The notes: generated by a model from the sequence alone, not told the origin. 64,000 bases of DNA from Nonomuraea africana (GCF_014873535.1 NZ_JADBEF010000001.1:8556001-8620000), one strand, 5' to 3'; shown: positions 50,466-58,955, counted from the first letter of the stretch. A program made the numbers and translations.

Positions 50466-51583
50466 TCCAAGGCCTGCCTGCGCGCCCTGCGCCTGCGGAT
50501 GCCGTACAGGAGCCAGCCGAGGCCGCCGAGCAGGCCCACGCCGACGACCGCGGAGCCGACCGCGCGGCTGGTGCCGGTCTGTGCGGCGGCGGCCGCGTCG
50601 AGCACCGGCGCGCTCCGGGGTGGGGCGGCCGACGGCGTCGCCGTGGCCGCCACCTCCGCGGTGACGGGCTGGGCGGGCAGCGGGTCCACCAGCCGGCCCA
50701 CCGGAGTGGCCTTCCCCCGCGTCGCGAACCCCCAGTTGAGCAGGTCCTCGACCTCCTCCCAGAAGTAGCCCTCGTGCCGCATGATCGCCACGATGATCGT
50801 GTGTCCGTCGCGGGTGGCCGCGCCGACGAAGCTGCCGAGGGCCTTGGAGGTCCAGCCGTTCTTGACGCCGACCATGCCCTTGTAGCGCCACAGCAGCTTG
50901 TTGTGGTTGCCGATCTCGTAGTAGCCCTTCGGCGCGGGGAAGCGCGAGGACTTGAGGCTGACGTACCGGCGGAATTCGGGGTTGGCCAGGCCCGCGCGGG
51001 CGATGAGCGCCAGGTCGTAGGCAGAGCTGCTCTGCCCCGGCTTGTCCAGGCCGCTCGGCGTCTTGGCCACCGTGTCGTTGGCCTGCAGGCGCTTGGCCTC
51101 GGCGTTCATGTCGGCGAGCGTCGTCGCCAGCCCGCCGTTCGCCTCGGCCAGCGCCATCGCCGCGTCGTTGCCCGAGGTGAGCATGAGCGCCTTGAACAGG
51201 TCGTCGACCTTGTAGGTGGTCTTGACCGACAGCCCGACCGCGCTGCCCTCCTGGTTGACGGCCGTCCTGCTGGGCCTGACCTTGAGGTTCTTGTCGAGCT
51301 TGGGAATGAGGCTGAGCGCGGTGAGCGCCTTCAGCGTGCTGGCGGGCAGGAAGCGGCCGTGCGCGTTCTTGGCCGCGAGCACCTGCCCGGTCCCGGCGTC
51401 GGCGATCACGAAGGACGTGGCCTTGGTCTTCGGCGGCGCCTTCACGCCCGCGGGCGCCACCAGGCCCTTGCTCGCCAGCTGATCACCCCCCAGCACCGGT
51501 ACGGCAGGCGGTTCGGCGAAGGCGGGCCCGGCCAGGGCGACCGCGGCAAGGAGTGCCGCGACCGGCACCAGTTTCATCCCCAT
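50459..51583 (-). CDS. D-alanyl-D-alanine carboxypeptidase (S11, DacA type)
   Basis: Penicillin-binding protein that trims the terminal D-Ala from peptidoglycan stem peptides. 374 residues. Signal peptide (1-23), then the S11 domain with catalytic Ser in ASTLKALTAL (SxxK), SGNDAAM (SxN) and KNG in GVKNGWTSKA where the canonical third motif is KTG. A Pro/Ala linker and one C-terminal transmembrane helix (about 340-360) followed by Arg residues anchor it. ATG 51583 has GAGG upstream. The KNG variant may be subfamily-specific rather than inactivating. Confidence 0.88.
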   Translation of the reverse strand: MGMKLVPVAALLAAVALAGPAFAEPPAVPVLGGDQLASKGLVAPAGVKAPPKTKATSFVIADAGTGQVLAAKNAHGRFLPASTLKALTALSLIPKLDKNLKVRPSRTAVNQEGSAVGLSVKTTYKVDDLFKALMLTSGNDAAMALAEANGGLATTLADMNAEAKRLQANDTVAKTPSGLDKPGQSSSAYDLALIARAGLANPEFRRYVSLKSSRFPAPKGYYEIGNHNKLLWRYKGMVGVKNGWTSKALGSFVGAATRDGHTIIVAIMRHEGYFWEEVEDLLNWGFATRGKATPVGRLVDPLPAQPVTAEVAATATPSAAPPRSAPVLDAAAAAQTGTSRAVGSAVVGVGLLGGLGWLLYGIRRRRARRQALDQ

Positions 51584-51648
51584 AGCGACCTCAGCGTAGC
51601 TTCGTCACATAGCGCATGAGGCGTCACTACCCGCCCGGAAACTGAGAG

Positions 51649-51864
51649 ATGAGCATGTCGAGAAAGATCGCCGGATTCCTGATCGTCATTGGCGCGTTCA
51701 TGGTGTTCGAATGGATCAACCTTGGATTCAACCTCGCCGATGGGCATTCGACCGGTTTCTACATGGTCCACGGCATACTCATCGCGGTCAACGTCGTGCT
51801 GGGCGTGGCACTGGCGCTGATCGGATGGCGAGGTCTCAACCGCCACAGAGCGCGCGGCGAGTGA
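51649..51864 (+). CDS. small membrane protein, SCO4848-like
   Basis: 71 residues with two hydrophobic helices (about 8-25 and 42-60; IAGFLIVIGAFMVFEWINL and MVHGILIAVNVVLGVALALIGWRGL). The size, two-helix form and ending GWRGL, plus its place beside the D,D-carboxypeptidase, match the SCO4848 family of actinobacteria (recalled, not searched). ATG 51649 or 51655. Its last 29 bp overlap the convergent peptide ligase gene. Function unknown. Confidence 0.7.
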   Translation: MSMSRKIAGFLIVIGAFMVFEWINLGFNLADGHSTGFYMVHGILIAVNVVLGVALALIGWRGLNRHRARGE

Positions 51865-53221
51865 TCAGGTGCAGTTCGTCGGCCTCCTCCCTGGAGTCGC
51901 CGATCGTGGTGAAGCCCAGCTTGCCGTGCTCGGGGATGGCGCCGAGCAGGTGCAGCACGTTGCCGGTCTTCCGTACGTGGTCGAAGCCGAGGCCGAGCCC
52001 GTCGACGAGCTTCACCACCTCGCCTGGCGTACGGCCCTCCAGGCAGCCGGCCGAGCAGTTGTCCGTCGCCGTGTAGTACTTCGGCCGGCCCCCGCTCATC
52101 AGCAGCCCCGTGCCGGGGTCGTAGGATGCGTCCGTGGTGAGCAGCGTGGCGCCGAAGGGATGCGTGGTGCCGCCGATGCGCAGGTTCACCTCGCACAGCA
52201 GCGCCGCGTAGCCCGCGTCCGTCTTCATCGCGAAGAAATCCATGCCGAACAGGCCCACCACCCCGCGCTTGGCGAGTAACCCGGCGATCTTCTCGGCCGA
52301 CGCGGCGACCTCGGCGCGGTACTCCGGCCTGGCGGGAAAGGTGCAGCCCTGGTAGACGGGCCCGTCGAGGACCTGGTCGTGGGTGGCGACGACGTCGTGG
52401 TGGCCGCCGGGGGTGATCCTGGCCAGCGCGCTGGGGTAGTAGAGCGGGCGGTGCTCGATGAACTCCTCGACCACCCCGCCCCGCTCGGCGAGCTTCGCGG
52501 CGAAGCCGGTCCAGGTCTCGTCCGCGCCCGCGGAGAACTCGGTGCCGCTCCAGTCGTGCTTGGGCACGATCGCGTTGCCCAGGCCGGAGTAGCCGTCGTT
52601 CAGCTTGACCATGACCCGCTCGCCCGGCAGCGACAGCACCGCGTCCTCGATCTGCGCCATCGTGTAGAGGTCGCCGAATCCGCGCGCCATGGGCACGCCC
52701 GCCTCGGTGCCGATCTCGCGGGCCCCGCTCTTGGAGCCGTAGTAGGCCAGCGACATGGCCGGGCCGTAGATGGGGACGTTCAGTGACGTGGCGAGCTCCT
52801 CCTCCAGGTCGCTCATCACGAACGGCACCAGCCACGCGTCGTCCCCGATGACCGACCGTATCCGCTCGACCACGTCGGGTCGGTCGAGCACCGTCCTCGT
52901 CAGCGGCTGGCTGTCGGGGTCGTCGACCGTGATCAGGTGCAGCCGCCTGGCCGCGTCGTCCTGATCGGGGAGGAAGCTGAAGTAGTAGTCGACGATCTCC
53001 TGATGGACCGGCGTCGAGGAGAGGTAGACCACCGAGACCCTCGGCGCGCGCAGGGTCAGCAGGAGGAAGAGCAGGCGCTCCTCGTAGCACCTTGCTGCCT
53101 TGATGCGGCGGAGCTCATCCTGCGGCAGGGAGAGCGAGGGTACGACCACCAGGGTCCCCTCACTCGGCTCGAAGATGCTCAACCGTGCATGCTTCTCCCC
53201 GAACGGGATATTAGTGATCAT
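51836..53221 (-). CDS. ATP-grasp peptide ligase, PGM1-related
   Basis: About 461 residues. The N-terminal half (VVVPSLSLPQDELRRIKAARCYEERLL, VDYYFSFLP) matches the pre-ATP-grasp region of PGM1, the pheganomycin peptide ligase. The ATP-grasp domain follows with VMVKLNDGYSGLGNAIV (nucleotide-binding Lys and Gly-rich loop) and the metal/phosphate-binding EVNLRIGGTTHPFGA. PGM1 joins an amino acid to the N-terminus of a ribosomal peptide. Start uncertain: ATG 53221 is used, but it lies in a TATATGAT promoter-like sequence, so TTG 53182 is possible. The divergent short ORF at 53225-53326 is a candidate substrate. No other biosynthetic genes are adjacent. Confidence 0.85.
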   Translation of the reverse strand: MITNIPFGEKHARLSIFEPSEGTLVVVPSLSLPQDELRRIKAARCYEERLLFLLLTLRAPRVSVVYLSSTPVHQEIVDYYFSFLPDQDDAARRLHLITVDDPDSQPLTRTVLDRPDVVERIRSVIGDDAWLVPFVMSDLEEELATSLNVPIYGPAMSLAYYGSKSGAREIGTEAGVPMARGFGDLYTMAQIEDAVLSLPGERVMVKLNDGYSGLGNAIVPKHDWSGTEFSAGADETWTGFAAKLAERGGVVEEFIEHRPLYYPSALARITPGGHHDVVATHDQVLDGPVYQGCTFPARPEYRAEVAASAEKIAGLLAKRGVVGLFGMDFFAMKTDAGYAALLCEVNLRIGGTTHPFGATLLTTDASYDPGTGLLMSGGRPKYYTATDNCSAGCLEGRTPGEVVKLVDGLGLGFDHVRKTGNVLHLLGAIPEHGKLGFTTIGDSREEADELHLITRRALCGG

Positions 53222-53224
53222 ATA

Positions 53225-53326
53225 GTGAGTGAAACACGCATTCTTCTCACTTACATGCATCGCCGCAGTGTGATGACCAGGACCGGAGGTGACAGGATTT
53301 GGAACGGGGCCAACGTTTGGGGGTAG
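53225..53326 (+). CDS. short Trp/Gly-rich ORF, candidate peptide substrate of the ligase
   Basis: 33 codons from GTG 53225 (ATG 53255 and ATG 53273 are in frame) to TAG 53324. The product ends TRTGGDRIWNGANVWG, with two Trp, three Asn/Asp and Gly pairs, unlike the Arg/Pro/Ala-rich products of chance frames in this GC-rich DNA. The DNA itself is less GC-biased than surrounding genes (for example ATTTGG, AACGTTTGG). It is divergent from the PGM1-type ligase with starts 4 bp apart. No RBS is seen before any of the three starts. A ribosomal-peptide precursor role is inference only. Confidence 0.4.
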   Translation: MSETRILLTYMHRRSVMTRTGGDRIWNGANVWG

Positions 53327-53659
53327 CAACATCGGGTGACAATTTAATGATCCGATGTGACTATTTCCGGACCACGTAACCGTTCACGTACTGTGACGAC
53401 CTGCGGTTACGGGCATGCCGCAGCCCAACTTTTGGTGTAGTTGTCCGCGAGAGGGGCGGCAGGGGAGATACAGTCGATGGCATCGCCATCGGGCTTATGG
53501 CCGACCCCGCTGATCTCTGACACCGGTACACGCGGGTGTGTGGCATTCGCTTCACCGGGCAGCTTCCCCGACCGGGCGGCTGAATCGAGTGATCGCACAA
53601 GGAAAGACGGCGCAATGAGCCGTGCGACGGCGCTGTCGCACGTGACGGGACGGTGAGCA
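53327..53659 (+). promoter_or_regulatory. 333-bp gap upstream of the amidohydrolase gene
   Basis: No convincing gene. It contains an inverted repeat with 8-bp arms (CGTAACCG at 53375-53382, CGGTTACG at 53404-53411), three GTGAC words, and a 7-bp perfect hairpin CGATGGC-ATC-GCCATCG at 53475-53491. These suggest a regulated promoter and structured leader for the M20 gene. A 71-codon open frame at 53441-53656 lacks an RBS and domain features. Confidence 0.4.
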
Positions 53660-54892
53660 ATGCGGGGACGTGAGCTACGGGGGGAACTCGACGCGTTCCT
53701 GGCGGAGAACGAGCAGGGTTTGGTGGCCTTCCGCCGCGACCTGCACATGCACCCTGAGCTCGCCTTCGCCGAGTACCGCACGACCCAGAAGATCGCCGAC
53801 CGGCTGACCGCGCTCGGCCTCCACCCTTCCGTGCTCCCGCGTGGCACCGGCCTGATCTGCGAGGTCGGCAGCGGCGACGGCCCGACCATCGCGCTGCGCG
53901 CCGACATCGACGCGCTGGCCCTGCCCGACGAGAAGGACGTGCCGTACCGCTCGACCGTGCACGGCGTCTGCCACGCCTGCGGACACGACGTGCACACCGC
54001 GATCCTGCTCGGCACCGCGATGTTCCTGGCCAGGCAGGCACGTGAGGGCCTGCTGCCGGGCCGGGTGCGCCTGCTCTTCCAGCCCGCCGAGGAACTGCCG
54101 GGCGGCGCGCTCGAGGTCATGGCCCACGGCGGCATCAGCGGCGTCGACCGCATCTTCGGCCTGCACTGCGACCCCAAGGTCGACGTCGGCCAGGTCGGGC
54201 TCAAGGCCGGCCCCATCACCTCGGCCTGCGACAAGCTCGCCATCAGGGTCAGCGGCCCCGGCGGCCACACGGCCCGCCCGCACCTCACCGCCGACCTGGT
54301 CTTCGCCCTCGCCAAGATCCTCACCGAGCTGCCCGCGGCGCTCTCCCGCAGGGTCGACCCCCGCTCGTCGCTGTCGCTGGTGTGGGGCCGCGTGGAGGCG
54401 GGCACGGCCGCCAACGCCATCCCCGACGACGGCATCGCCGAGGGCACCGTCCGCTGCCTGGACGAGGCGGCCTGGCACGCCGCCCCCGACCTCATCAAGG
54501 CGCTGCTGGAGTCCGTCGCCGGCGCGTACGGCGTCGAGGCGACCATGGACTACAGCAGGGGCGTCCCGCCGGTCGTCAACGACGAGGACAGCGTCCAGAT
54601 GCTCGCCGAGGCCGCCGAGCGCGCCCTCGGCACCGGCGCGGTGGTCCCCACCCAGCAGTCGCTCGGCGGCGAAGACTTCGCCTGGTACCTCGAGTCGATC
54701 CCCGGCGCCTTCGCCCGCCTGGGCACCAGGTCGCCCGGCGGCCTCGACTTCGACATCCACCAGGGCGCGTTCGACGTGGACGAGAGCGCCATCGGGCACG
54801 GGGTGCGCTTCATGGCGGCGACGGCGCTGACGGCCCTGTGGGAGGGAAACCGTCCCGGCCAGGTCGCCGCACCGTTGCCCGAACTCATCTGA
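53660..54892 (+). CDS. M20-family amidohydrolase/metallopeptidase
   Basis: 410-residue zinc hydrolase of the M20D group (N-acyl amino acid or peptide amidohydrolases). Metal-site motifs: RADIDAL with Asp, CHACGHDVHTA (His/Cys/Asp ligands), FQPAEELPGGAL with the catalytic Glu pair, and GLHCDPKVDVG. The dimerisation domain is inserted at about residues 185-300. ATG 53660 follows GGGACGG. The actual amide substrate is not evident. In Streptomyces a similar gene neighbours the BMP-type ABC transporter found here 6.6 kb downstream. Confidence 0.9.
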   Translation: MRGRELRGELDAFLAENEQGLVAFRRDLHMHPELAFAEYRTTQKIADRLTALGLHPSVLPRGTGLICEVGSGDGPTIALRADIDALALPDEKDVPYRSTVHGVCHACGHDVHTAILLGTAMFLARQAREGLLPGRVRLLFQPAEELPGGALEVMAHGGISGVDRIFGLHCDPKVDVGQVGLKAGPITSACDKLAIRVSGPGGHTARPHLTADLVFALAKILTELPAALSRRVDPRSSLSLVWGRVEAGTAANAIPDDGIAEGTVRCLDEAAWHAAPDLIKALLESVAGAYGVEATMDYSRGVPPVVNDEDSVQMLAEAAERALGTGAVVPTQQSLGGEDFAWYLESIPGAFARLGTRSPGGLDFDIHQGAFDVDESAIGHGVRFMAATALTALWEGNRPGQVAAPLPELI

Positions 54893-54912
54893 CCCGTCTC
54901 ACCGGCATGAGC

Positions 54913-54995
54913 CTCTTACGGGGGAGCCCAGCTCCCCCGAGCCCCTTCGCAGGGGACTGCCGTCCCCCCGACCCCCGGTCGTCGTGCACGTCCAA
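54913..54995 (+). repeat. inverted repeat copy A (REP-like, two hairpins)
   Basis: About 83 bp starting 21 bp after the amidohydrolase stop. Contains a 9-bp stem (CGGGGGAGC, CCA loop) at 54919-54939 and a 6-bp stem (GGGGAC, TGCC loop) at 54952-54967. Its reverse complement matches 59174-59257 at roughly 88-90% of positions. May act as a terminator and as a repeated extragenic element. Confidence 0.85.
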
Positions 54996-55115
54996 TGGAC
55001 AGGTACTTCGAGGTCCAAATCTGGTGGGCACATCACTTGCAAGCATCTCTGCATAAATGCCCAGTAGTAGCCGGAGCCTTGGCCGATATTCAGGCCAGAG
55101 CGGTAACGTGGATAT

Positions 55116-55403
55116 ATGGAGATCATTCCAATCAGCGAAGCGAAGGACCGGCTCACAGAGCTTGCCGACAGGGCCGCTCGCGAGCATGATCACTTCACGC
55201 TTACCCGGAACGGGCGACCGCATGCCGTCATTGTGTCCGTGGCGGAATGGGAATCTCTGCAGGAGACGCTGGAGATCCTCGCCGATCCGGAAATGCGTGC
55301 TGACCTGGTCGAAGCCGCGGCCGCCGAGGCGCGAGGCGACGTGACCACCGAGGAGGAGATGTCTGCCATCATGGCTGCCCGCCTCGGCAAGGCAAGCGCG
55401 TGA
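55116..55403 (+). CDS. type II antitoxin, Phd/YefM family
   Basis: 95 residues. The Phd/YefM N-terminal DNA-binding fold is clear (MEIIPISEAKDRLTELADRA, TLTRNGRPHAVIVSVAEWESLQETLEIL); the C-terminal acidic part (EARGDVTTEEEMSAIMAARL) would wrap around the toxin. The toxin start overlaps its stop (GTGA). ATG 55116 lies 6 nt after a TAACGT -10-like element with TTGGCC upstream (19-bp spacing), so it may be leaderless and autoregulated. Lies between the two repeat copies, consistent with an accessory segment. Confidence 0.9.
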   Translation: MEIIPISEAKDRLTELADRAAREHDHFTLTRNGRPHAVIVSVAEWESLQETLEILADPEMRADLVEAAAAEARGDVTTEEEMSAIMAARLGKASA

Positions 55404-55672
55404 GCGACCGCTACACCATTCTCCTGGACCCGCCGGCCCGCCGCGCGCTCACCTCCGGTCTCCCCGAGTCCGTGGCGGCGGCGGCCTGGGAGCTGATAAC
55501 CGGCGCCATCGCACGCGATCCATGGCGGGTCGGCAAACCTCTCCAAGAGCCATACGACGGATTGCACGTCGCCAGGCGAGGGACGTATCTCATCGTCTAC
55601 CGCATCGACGAGGACAAGCAGACCGTGGCGATCCAGACGATCAAACACCGTCGAGACGCCTACCGTCCGTAG
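55400..55672 (+). CDS. type II toxin, RelE/ParE family
   Basis: 90-residue RelE-fold protein, probably an mRNA interferase cutting at the ribosome. It shows YTILLDPPARRAL, DPWRVGKPLQEPYDGLHVARRGTYLIVYRID and the basic C-terminal KHRRDAYRP, matching the RelE pattern (Arg/Lys-rich active site, terminal Tyr). GTG 55400 overlaps the antitoxin stop. Length is standard, so the pair appears intact. Confidence 0.9.
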   Translation: MSDRYTILLDPPARRALTSGLPESVAAAAWELITGAIARDPWRVGKPLQEPYDGLHVARRGTYLIVYRIDEDKQTVAIQTIKHRRDAYRP

Positions 55673-55920
55673 CCGTCTACCAGGCGCACACCTAGATTGA
55701 CCGACGGGTCTTACAGGGCTACCAGGAGCTCTCCGAAGGAGCGGCAGGCCTGTTCTGGTACTTCGCCACGTGACAGATACGCCCCGACTGATGGGCAGCG
55801 ATGAACGCGGCCAGCCGAGATACCCGATGCCGTTTCTTCAGGCCGACGGCCTGATTGTGCGGCGGCCGTGATCGGTCTGGTTCCGAGACCGCGTCAATCT
55901 CGGACGTTCGATGAACCGGG
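55673..55920. other. gap without a confident gene
   Basis: Between the toxin and the DUF418 gene. A short stretch at 55720-55773 reads YQELSEGAAGLFWYFAT then stop, with coding-like composition that recalls NB-ARC/AfsR-type proteins, but it has no start or continuation; it may be a decayed fragment. Nothing else is recognised. Confidence 0.3.
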
Positions 55921-56958
55921 TCAGCGGGAGGCGCGCAGGGGTGGGCGGCGGGCCCAGGTGGCCCAGCGCCAGAGCCATTCGAGCGGCCCCTGGCGGTAGC
56001 GCCGCAGCCAGAGCGTGGACCACAGCCACTGGACGGCGAGGATCGGCCCGGCGATCATGAGCACCGTCGTCGTGGGCCAGGTGGCAGGGGAGCCGCCGAC
56101 GACGCGGGCGGCCACCAGGACGAGGAGCGTCGCGGTCAGGTAGTTGGTCAGCGCCATCCGGCCCAGCGGCGCGAAGACCGCCTGCAGCAGCGCCCGCAGC
56201 GGCGTCCTGAGCAGGACCAGCATGGCGCAGATGTATGCGCCGGCCAGCAGCAACCCGGCCACGCTGAACGCCGGCGAGTCGCCCGTGCCGTCCTGAGTCC
56301 ACAGGAACGGCACCGCCGCCACCGCGAAGGCCAGGCACAGGACGGCCGGCACCCAGGTGGAGCGGTCGATCCGGCCGATCACGCCGTACCTGGTCAGCGC
56401 CGAGCCCAGCAGGAACAGGCCGGGGACCAGCGAGTAGTGCCCGCCCTGGATGATCAGTGACGTCGCGATCAGCACCGCGGCCAGCCCGGCCACGGCCCAA
56501 CGCGGCAGCCAGGTCGAGGGCAGCAGCACCGACAGGCCGACGATGGCGTAGACGGTGAGGATGTCGCCCCGCCACAGCAGGAACATGTGGGCCAGGCCGA
56601 TGGCGAGCAGCATCAGGAGCCGGCGCAGCAGGAGCAGCCGCGGCCGGGGCACGCCTTGCCCGGCGGACTCCAGCAGCAGCGAGAAGCCGACGCCGAACAG
56701 CAGGGAGAAGATGGGGAAGAAGCGCTGCGCCACCAGCAACCCGAGCCAGTCACCGCCCGTGCCGGGTGCCACGGCCTTCACGGCGTCGCCGGCGTTGGAG
56801 ATCGGCCCGACGTTGGCCAGGAGGATGCCGCACAGCGCGAATCCGCGCACCACGTCGAGCGCGGCGATACGGGGGCGGGCGGGGGCGTCGTCCCCGCGCC
56901 GGTGACCGCCGGGAGAGCTGGTCGGAGCAGGCGCGGGGCGGAAGTCTTCATGTGACAT
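55921..56958 (-). CDS. DUF418 family membrane protein
   Basis: 345 residues with about eight to nine transmembrane helices. The N-terminal RIAALDVVRGFALCGILLANV is the defining motif of the DUF418/YeiB group, and RFFPIFSLLFGVGFSLLLE and GRMALTNYLTATLL also match. A disordered Pro/Ser-rich tail of about 30 residues precedes the first helix. Function unknown; related to acyltransferase-3-like membrane proteins. Divergent from the two-component system, which may control it. Confidence 0.88.
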   Translation of the reverse strand: MSHEDFRPAPAPTSSPGGHRRGDDAPARPRIAALDVVRGFALCGILLANVGPISNAGDAVKAVAPGTGGDWLGLLVAQRFFPIFSLLFGVGFSLLLESAGQGVPRPRLLLLRRLLMLLAIGLAHMFLLWRGDILTVYAIVGLSVLLPSTWLPRWAVAGLAAVLIATSLIIQGGHYSLVPGLFLLGSALTRYGVIGRIDRSTWVPAVLCLAFAVAAVPFLWTQDGTGDSPAFSVAGLLLAGAYICAMLVLLRTPLRALLQAVFAPLGRMALTNYLTATLLVLVAARVVGGSPATWPTTTVLMIAGPILAVQWLWSTLWLRRYRQGPLEWLWRWATWARRPPLRASR

Positions 56959-57043
56959 GAGGCCACATCCTGCGGATCAGGCCCGGAGGGGCGGCACAGG
57001 TCGAAAGCAGGGTTGTGGCCGTGGAGACCGTACTTTCGGCTGA

Positions 57044-57073
57044 TTCACCCGGGGGTGGCCGACCTCCTAGCGT
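57044..57073 (+). promoter_or_regulatory. promoter of the two-component operon, leaderless type
   Basis: -35 TTCACC (57044-57049), 18-bp spacer, -10 TAGCGT (57068-57073), then 7 nt to GTG 57081. Same geometry as the P450 promoter. Confidence 0.4.
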
Positions 57074-57080
57074 GAACGGC

Positions 57081-58265
57081 GTGAACGTCCGGGATCGGCT
57101 GGCCGCGCGTCCCGACGTGGTGGCCATCAGGGGTGTCCGCGTCGCGGCCGACACCGGGCTCGCGGCGGCGTTCGCCGGGCTGCTCGCCTTCTGGGCGTAC
57201 CGGATCTCGGACAGCTGGGGCGGCGGCTACTGGCAGTTCGGCTGCGCCGCCGGCGCCCTGGTGTGCGGGCTGGCCCTGGCGCGCCGCCGGGGGCGGGCGT
57301 GGGCGGCGGTGGCGGGGCTGGCCGTCGCGGCGGCGGCCGTCCTGGCGAGCCGGTTCGCCGAACTGCCCGCCGAGCCGGGCCCCGCCATGGCCCTGGGCCT
57401 GTCGGTGCTGGTCGGCTCGGCGGTCAGGGCGCTCCCTGGCCTGGCGGCCTACGCCGTCGCGGCCGGTGGGCTCGCGGTGGCCCTCGGCAGCCTGCTCACC
57501 GCCCATTCGGCCGGCTCCGCCGTCCCGTCCGTGACGACGCTGAACCTCGGCGGATGGCTGGCCGGGGTCGCGTTCGGCGTGAGTGGGCAGGTGCTCGCCG
57601 TCCGCCGCCGCACCATGGCCGACGCCGTACGCCGCCACGAGCGCCTCCAGCTCGCCAGGGAGCTGCACGACGTCGTCGCCCACCACATCACGGGCATCGT
57701 GCTCCAGGCCCAGGCCGGCCAGGTCCTCGTCCGCAAGCAGCCCGATCGGCTGGGCGGCGCGCTGTCCGGCATCGAGAGCGCCGGCTCCGACGCGCTGGCC
57801 GCCATGCGCCGCCTCGTCGGCCTGCTGCGCGAGGCCGAGGGGGCGACCCTCGCGCTCGGCCCCGAACGCCTCAGCGACCTGATCGAGCGCTTCGACGGCC
57901 CCGAGGTGCGCCTGCGCCTGCCCGACGGCGACAACGAGCCGGCCTGGCCGCCCGAGGTGACCACCACCGTCTACCGGGTCGTGCGGGAGGCGCTGATCAA
58001 CGTCTCCCGCCACGCCCCGCACGCCCGCACCGTCGACGTCACCGTCACCGTCACTGTCGCCCTCGACCGCGACACCGTCACGGTCGAGGTCGCCGACGAC
58101 GCCCCGCCCGTCGCCGCGCGGCACCACCACCGCCGCGGGTACGGCCTGCTCGGCATGCGGGAGCGACTGGAGGCCCTGGGCGGCACGCTGGACGCCGGAC
58201 CGCGTCAAGGTGGCGGCTGGTCCGTACGCGCGACCTTGCCCCTGCCCGCGCGGGAGCGTCGATGA
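57081..58265 (+). CDS. sensor histidine kinase, NarL-type partner (HisKA_3)
   Basis: About 394 residues from GTG 57081 (an in-frame start at 57015 would add 22). The N-terminal half holds five to six short transmembrane helices without an extracellular sensor domain. The HisKA_3 dimerisation helix has the phospho-acceptor in ERLQLARELHDVVAHHITG, and the HATPase_c domain (about 300-390) has VVREALINVSRHA and GYGLLGMRERLEALGG. This intramembrane-sensing type often responds to envelope stress. The stop overlaps the regulator start (ATGA). Confidence 0.9.
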   Translation: MNVRDRLAARPDVVAIRGVRVAADTGLAAAFAGLLAFWAYRISDSWGGGYWQFGCAAGALVCGLALARRRGRAWAAVAGLAVAAAAVLASRFAELPAEPGPAMALGLSVLVGSAVRALPGLAAYAVAAGGLAVALGSLLTAHSAGSAVPSVTTLNLGGWLAGVAFGVSGQVLAVRRRTMADAVRRHERLQLARELHDVVAHHITGIVLQAQAGQVLVRKQPDRLGGALSGIESAGSDALAAMRRLVGLLREAEGATLALGPERLSDLIERFDGPEVRLRLPDGDNEPAWPPEVTTTVYRVVREALINVSRHAPHARTVDVTVTVTVALDRDTVTVEVADDAPPVAARHHHRRGYGLLGMRERLEALGGTLDAGPRQGGGWSVRATLPLPARERR

Positions 58266-58930
58266 CCATCAGCGTCCTGCTGGCCGACGACCAGGCGATG
58301 GTCCGCGCCAGCCTCCGGGTCATCCTCGAGGACCAGCCCGACATCGAGGTCGTCGCCGAGGCCGCCGACGGCGACGAGGCGGTCGCCCTGGCCCGTCGGC
58401 TGCGCCCGGACGTGTGCCTGGTCGACGTTCAGATGCCCCGTATGGACGGCGTCGAGGTCACCCGCGCCCTGGCCGGGCCCGGCGTGCTCGCCCCGCTCCG
58501 GGTCGTCGTGGTCACCACCTTCGACCTGGACGAGTACGTCTACGGTGCGTTGCGCGGCGGCGCCGTCGGCTTCGTGCTCAAGGACGCGGGACCGGCCCTG
58601 CTGGTGGAGGCCGTGCGCGCGGCGAGCGCGGGGGACGCACTGATCTCACCGTCGATCACGCTGCGGCTGCTGCGGCATGTGACGGCCGCGGGGCCGGCGC
58701 CCGCCCATCGCCCCGGGCGGCTGCTGTCGGCACGGGAGATCGAGGTCGTTCAGGCCATCGCCAGGGGCCGCACCAACCGGGAGATCGCCGGCGAGCTGTT
58801 CATCTCGCTCAGCACGGTGAAGGGCCACATCGCCGGCGTCCAAGCCAAGCTCGGCCTACGCAACCGAGTCCAGATCGCCTCCTGGGCCTGGCAAAACGGC
58901 CTCACGAGTGACTCCGTGGACGAGCCCTGA
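58262..58930 (+). CDS. NarL/LuxR-family response regulator
   Basis: 222 residues. Receiver domain (1-120): LLADDQAMVRASL with the acidic pocket, phospho-acceptor Asp in CLVDVQMPRMDG, Thr in VVVTTFD and Lys in FVLKDAGP. C-terminal LuxR HTH (about 155-215): LSAREIEVVQAIARGRTNREIAGELFISLSTVKGHI. ATG 58262 overlaps the kinase stop. Probable targets include the divergent DUF418 gene, by position only. A large hairpin follows. Confidence 0.93.
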   Translation: MTISVLLADDQAMVRASLRVILEDQPDIEVVAEAADGDEAVALARRLRPDVCLVDVQMPRMDGVEVTRALAGPGVLAPLRVVVVTTFDLDEYVYGALRGGAVGFVLKDAGPALLVEAVRAASAGDALISPSITLRLLRHVTAAGPAPAHRPGRLLSAREIEVVQAIARGRTNREIAGELFISLSTVKGHIAGVQAKLGLRNRVQIASWAWQNGLTSDSVDEP

Positions 58931-58955
58931 ATCGTACGGAGAGCGCCACGACGAG

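Noticed and set aside
53441..53656. 71-codon plus-strand frame before the amidohydrolase
   Set aside because: TTG start without RBS, no hydrophobic or conserved pattern; treated as leader sequence.
53327..53659. c-di-AMP (ydaO) riboswitch in the amidohydrolase leader
   Set aside because: Structured-looking but the conserved ydaO sequence blocks are not present.
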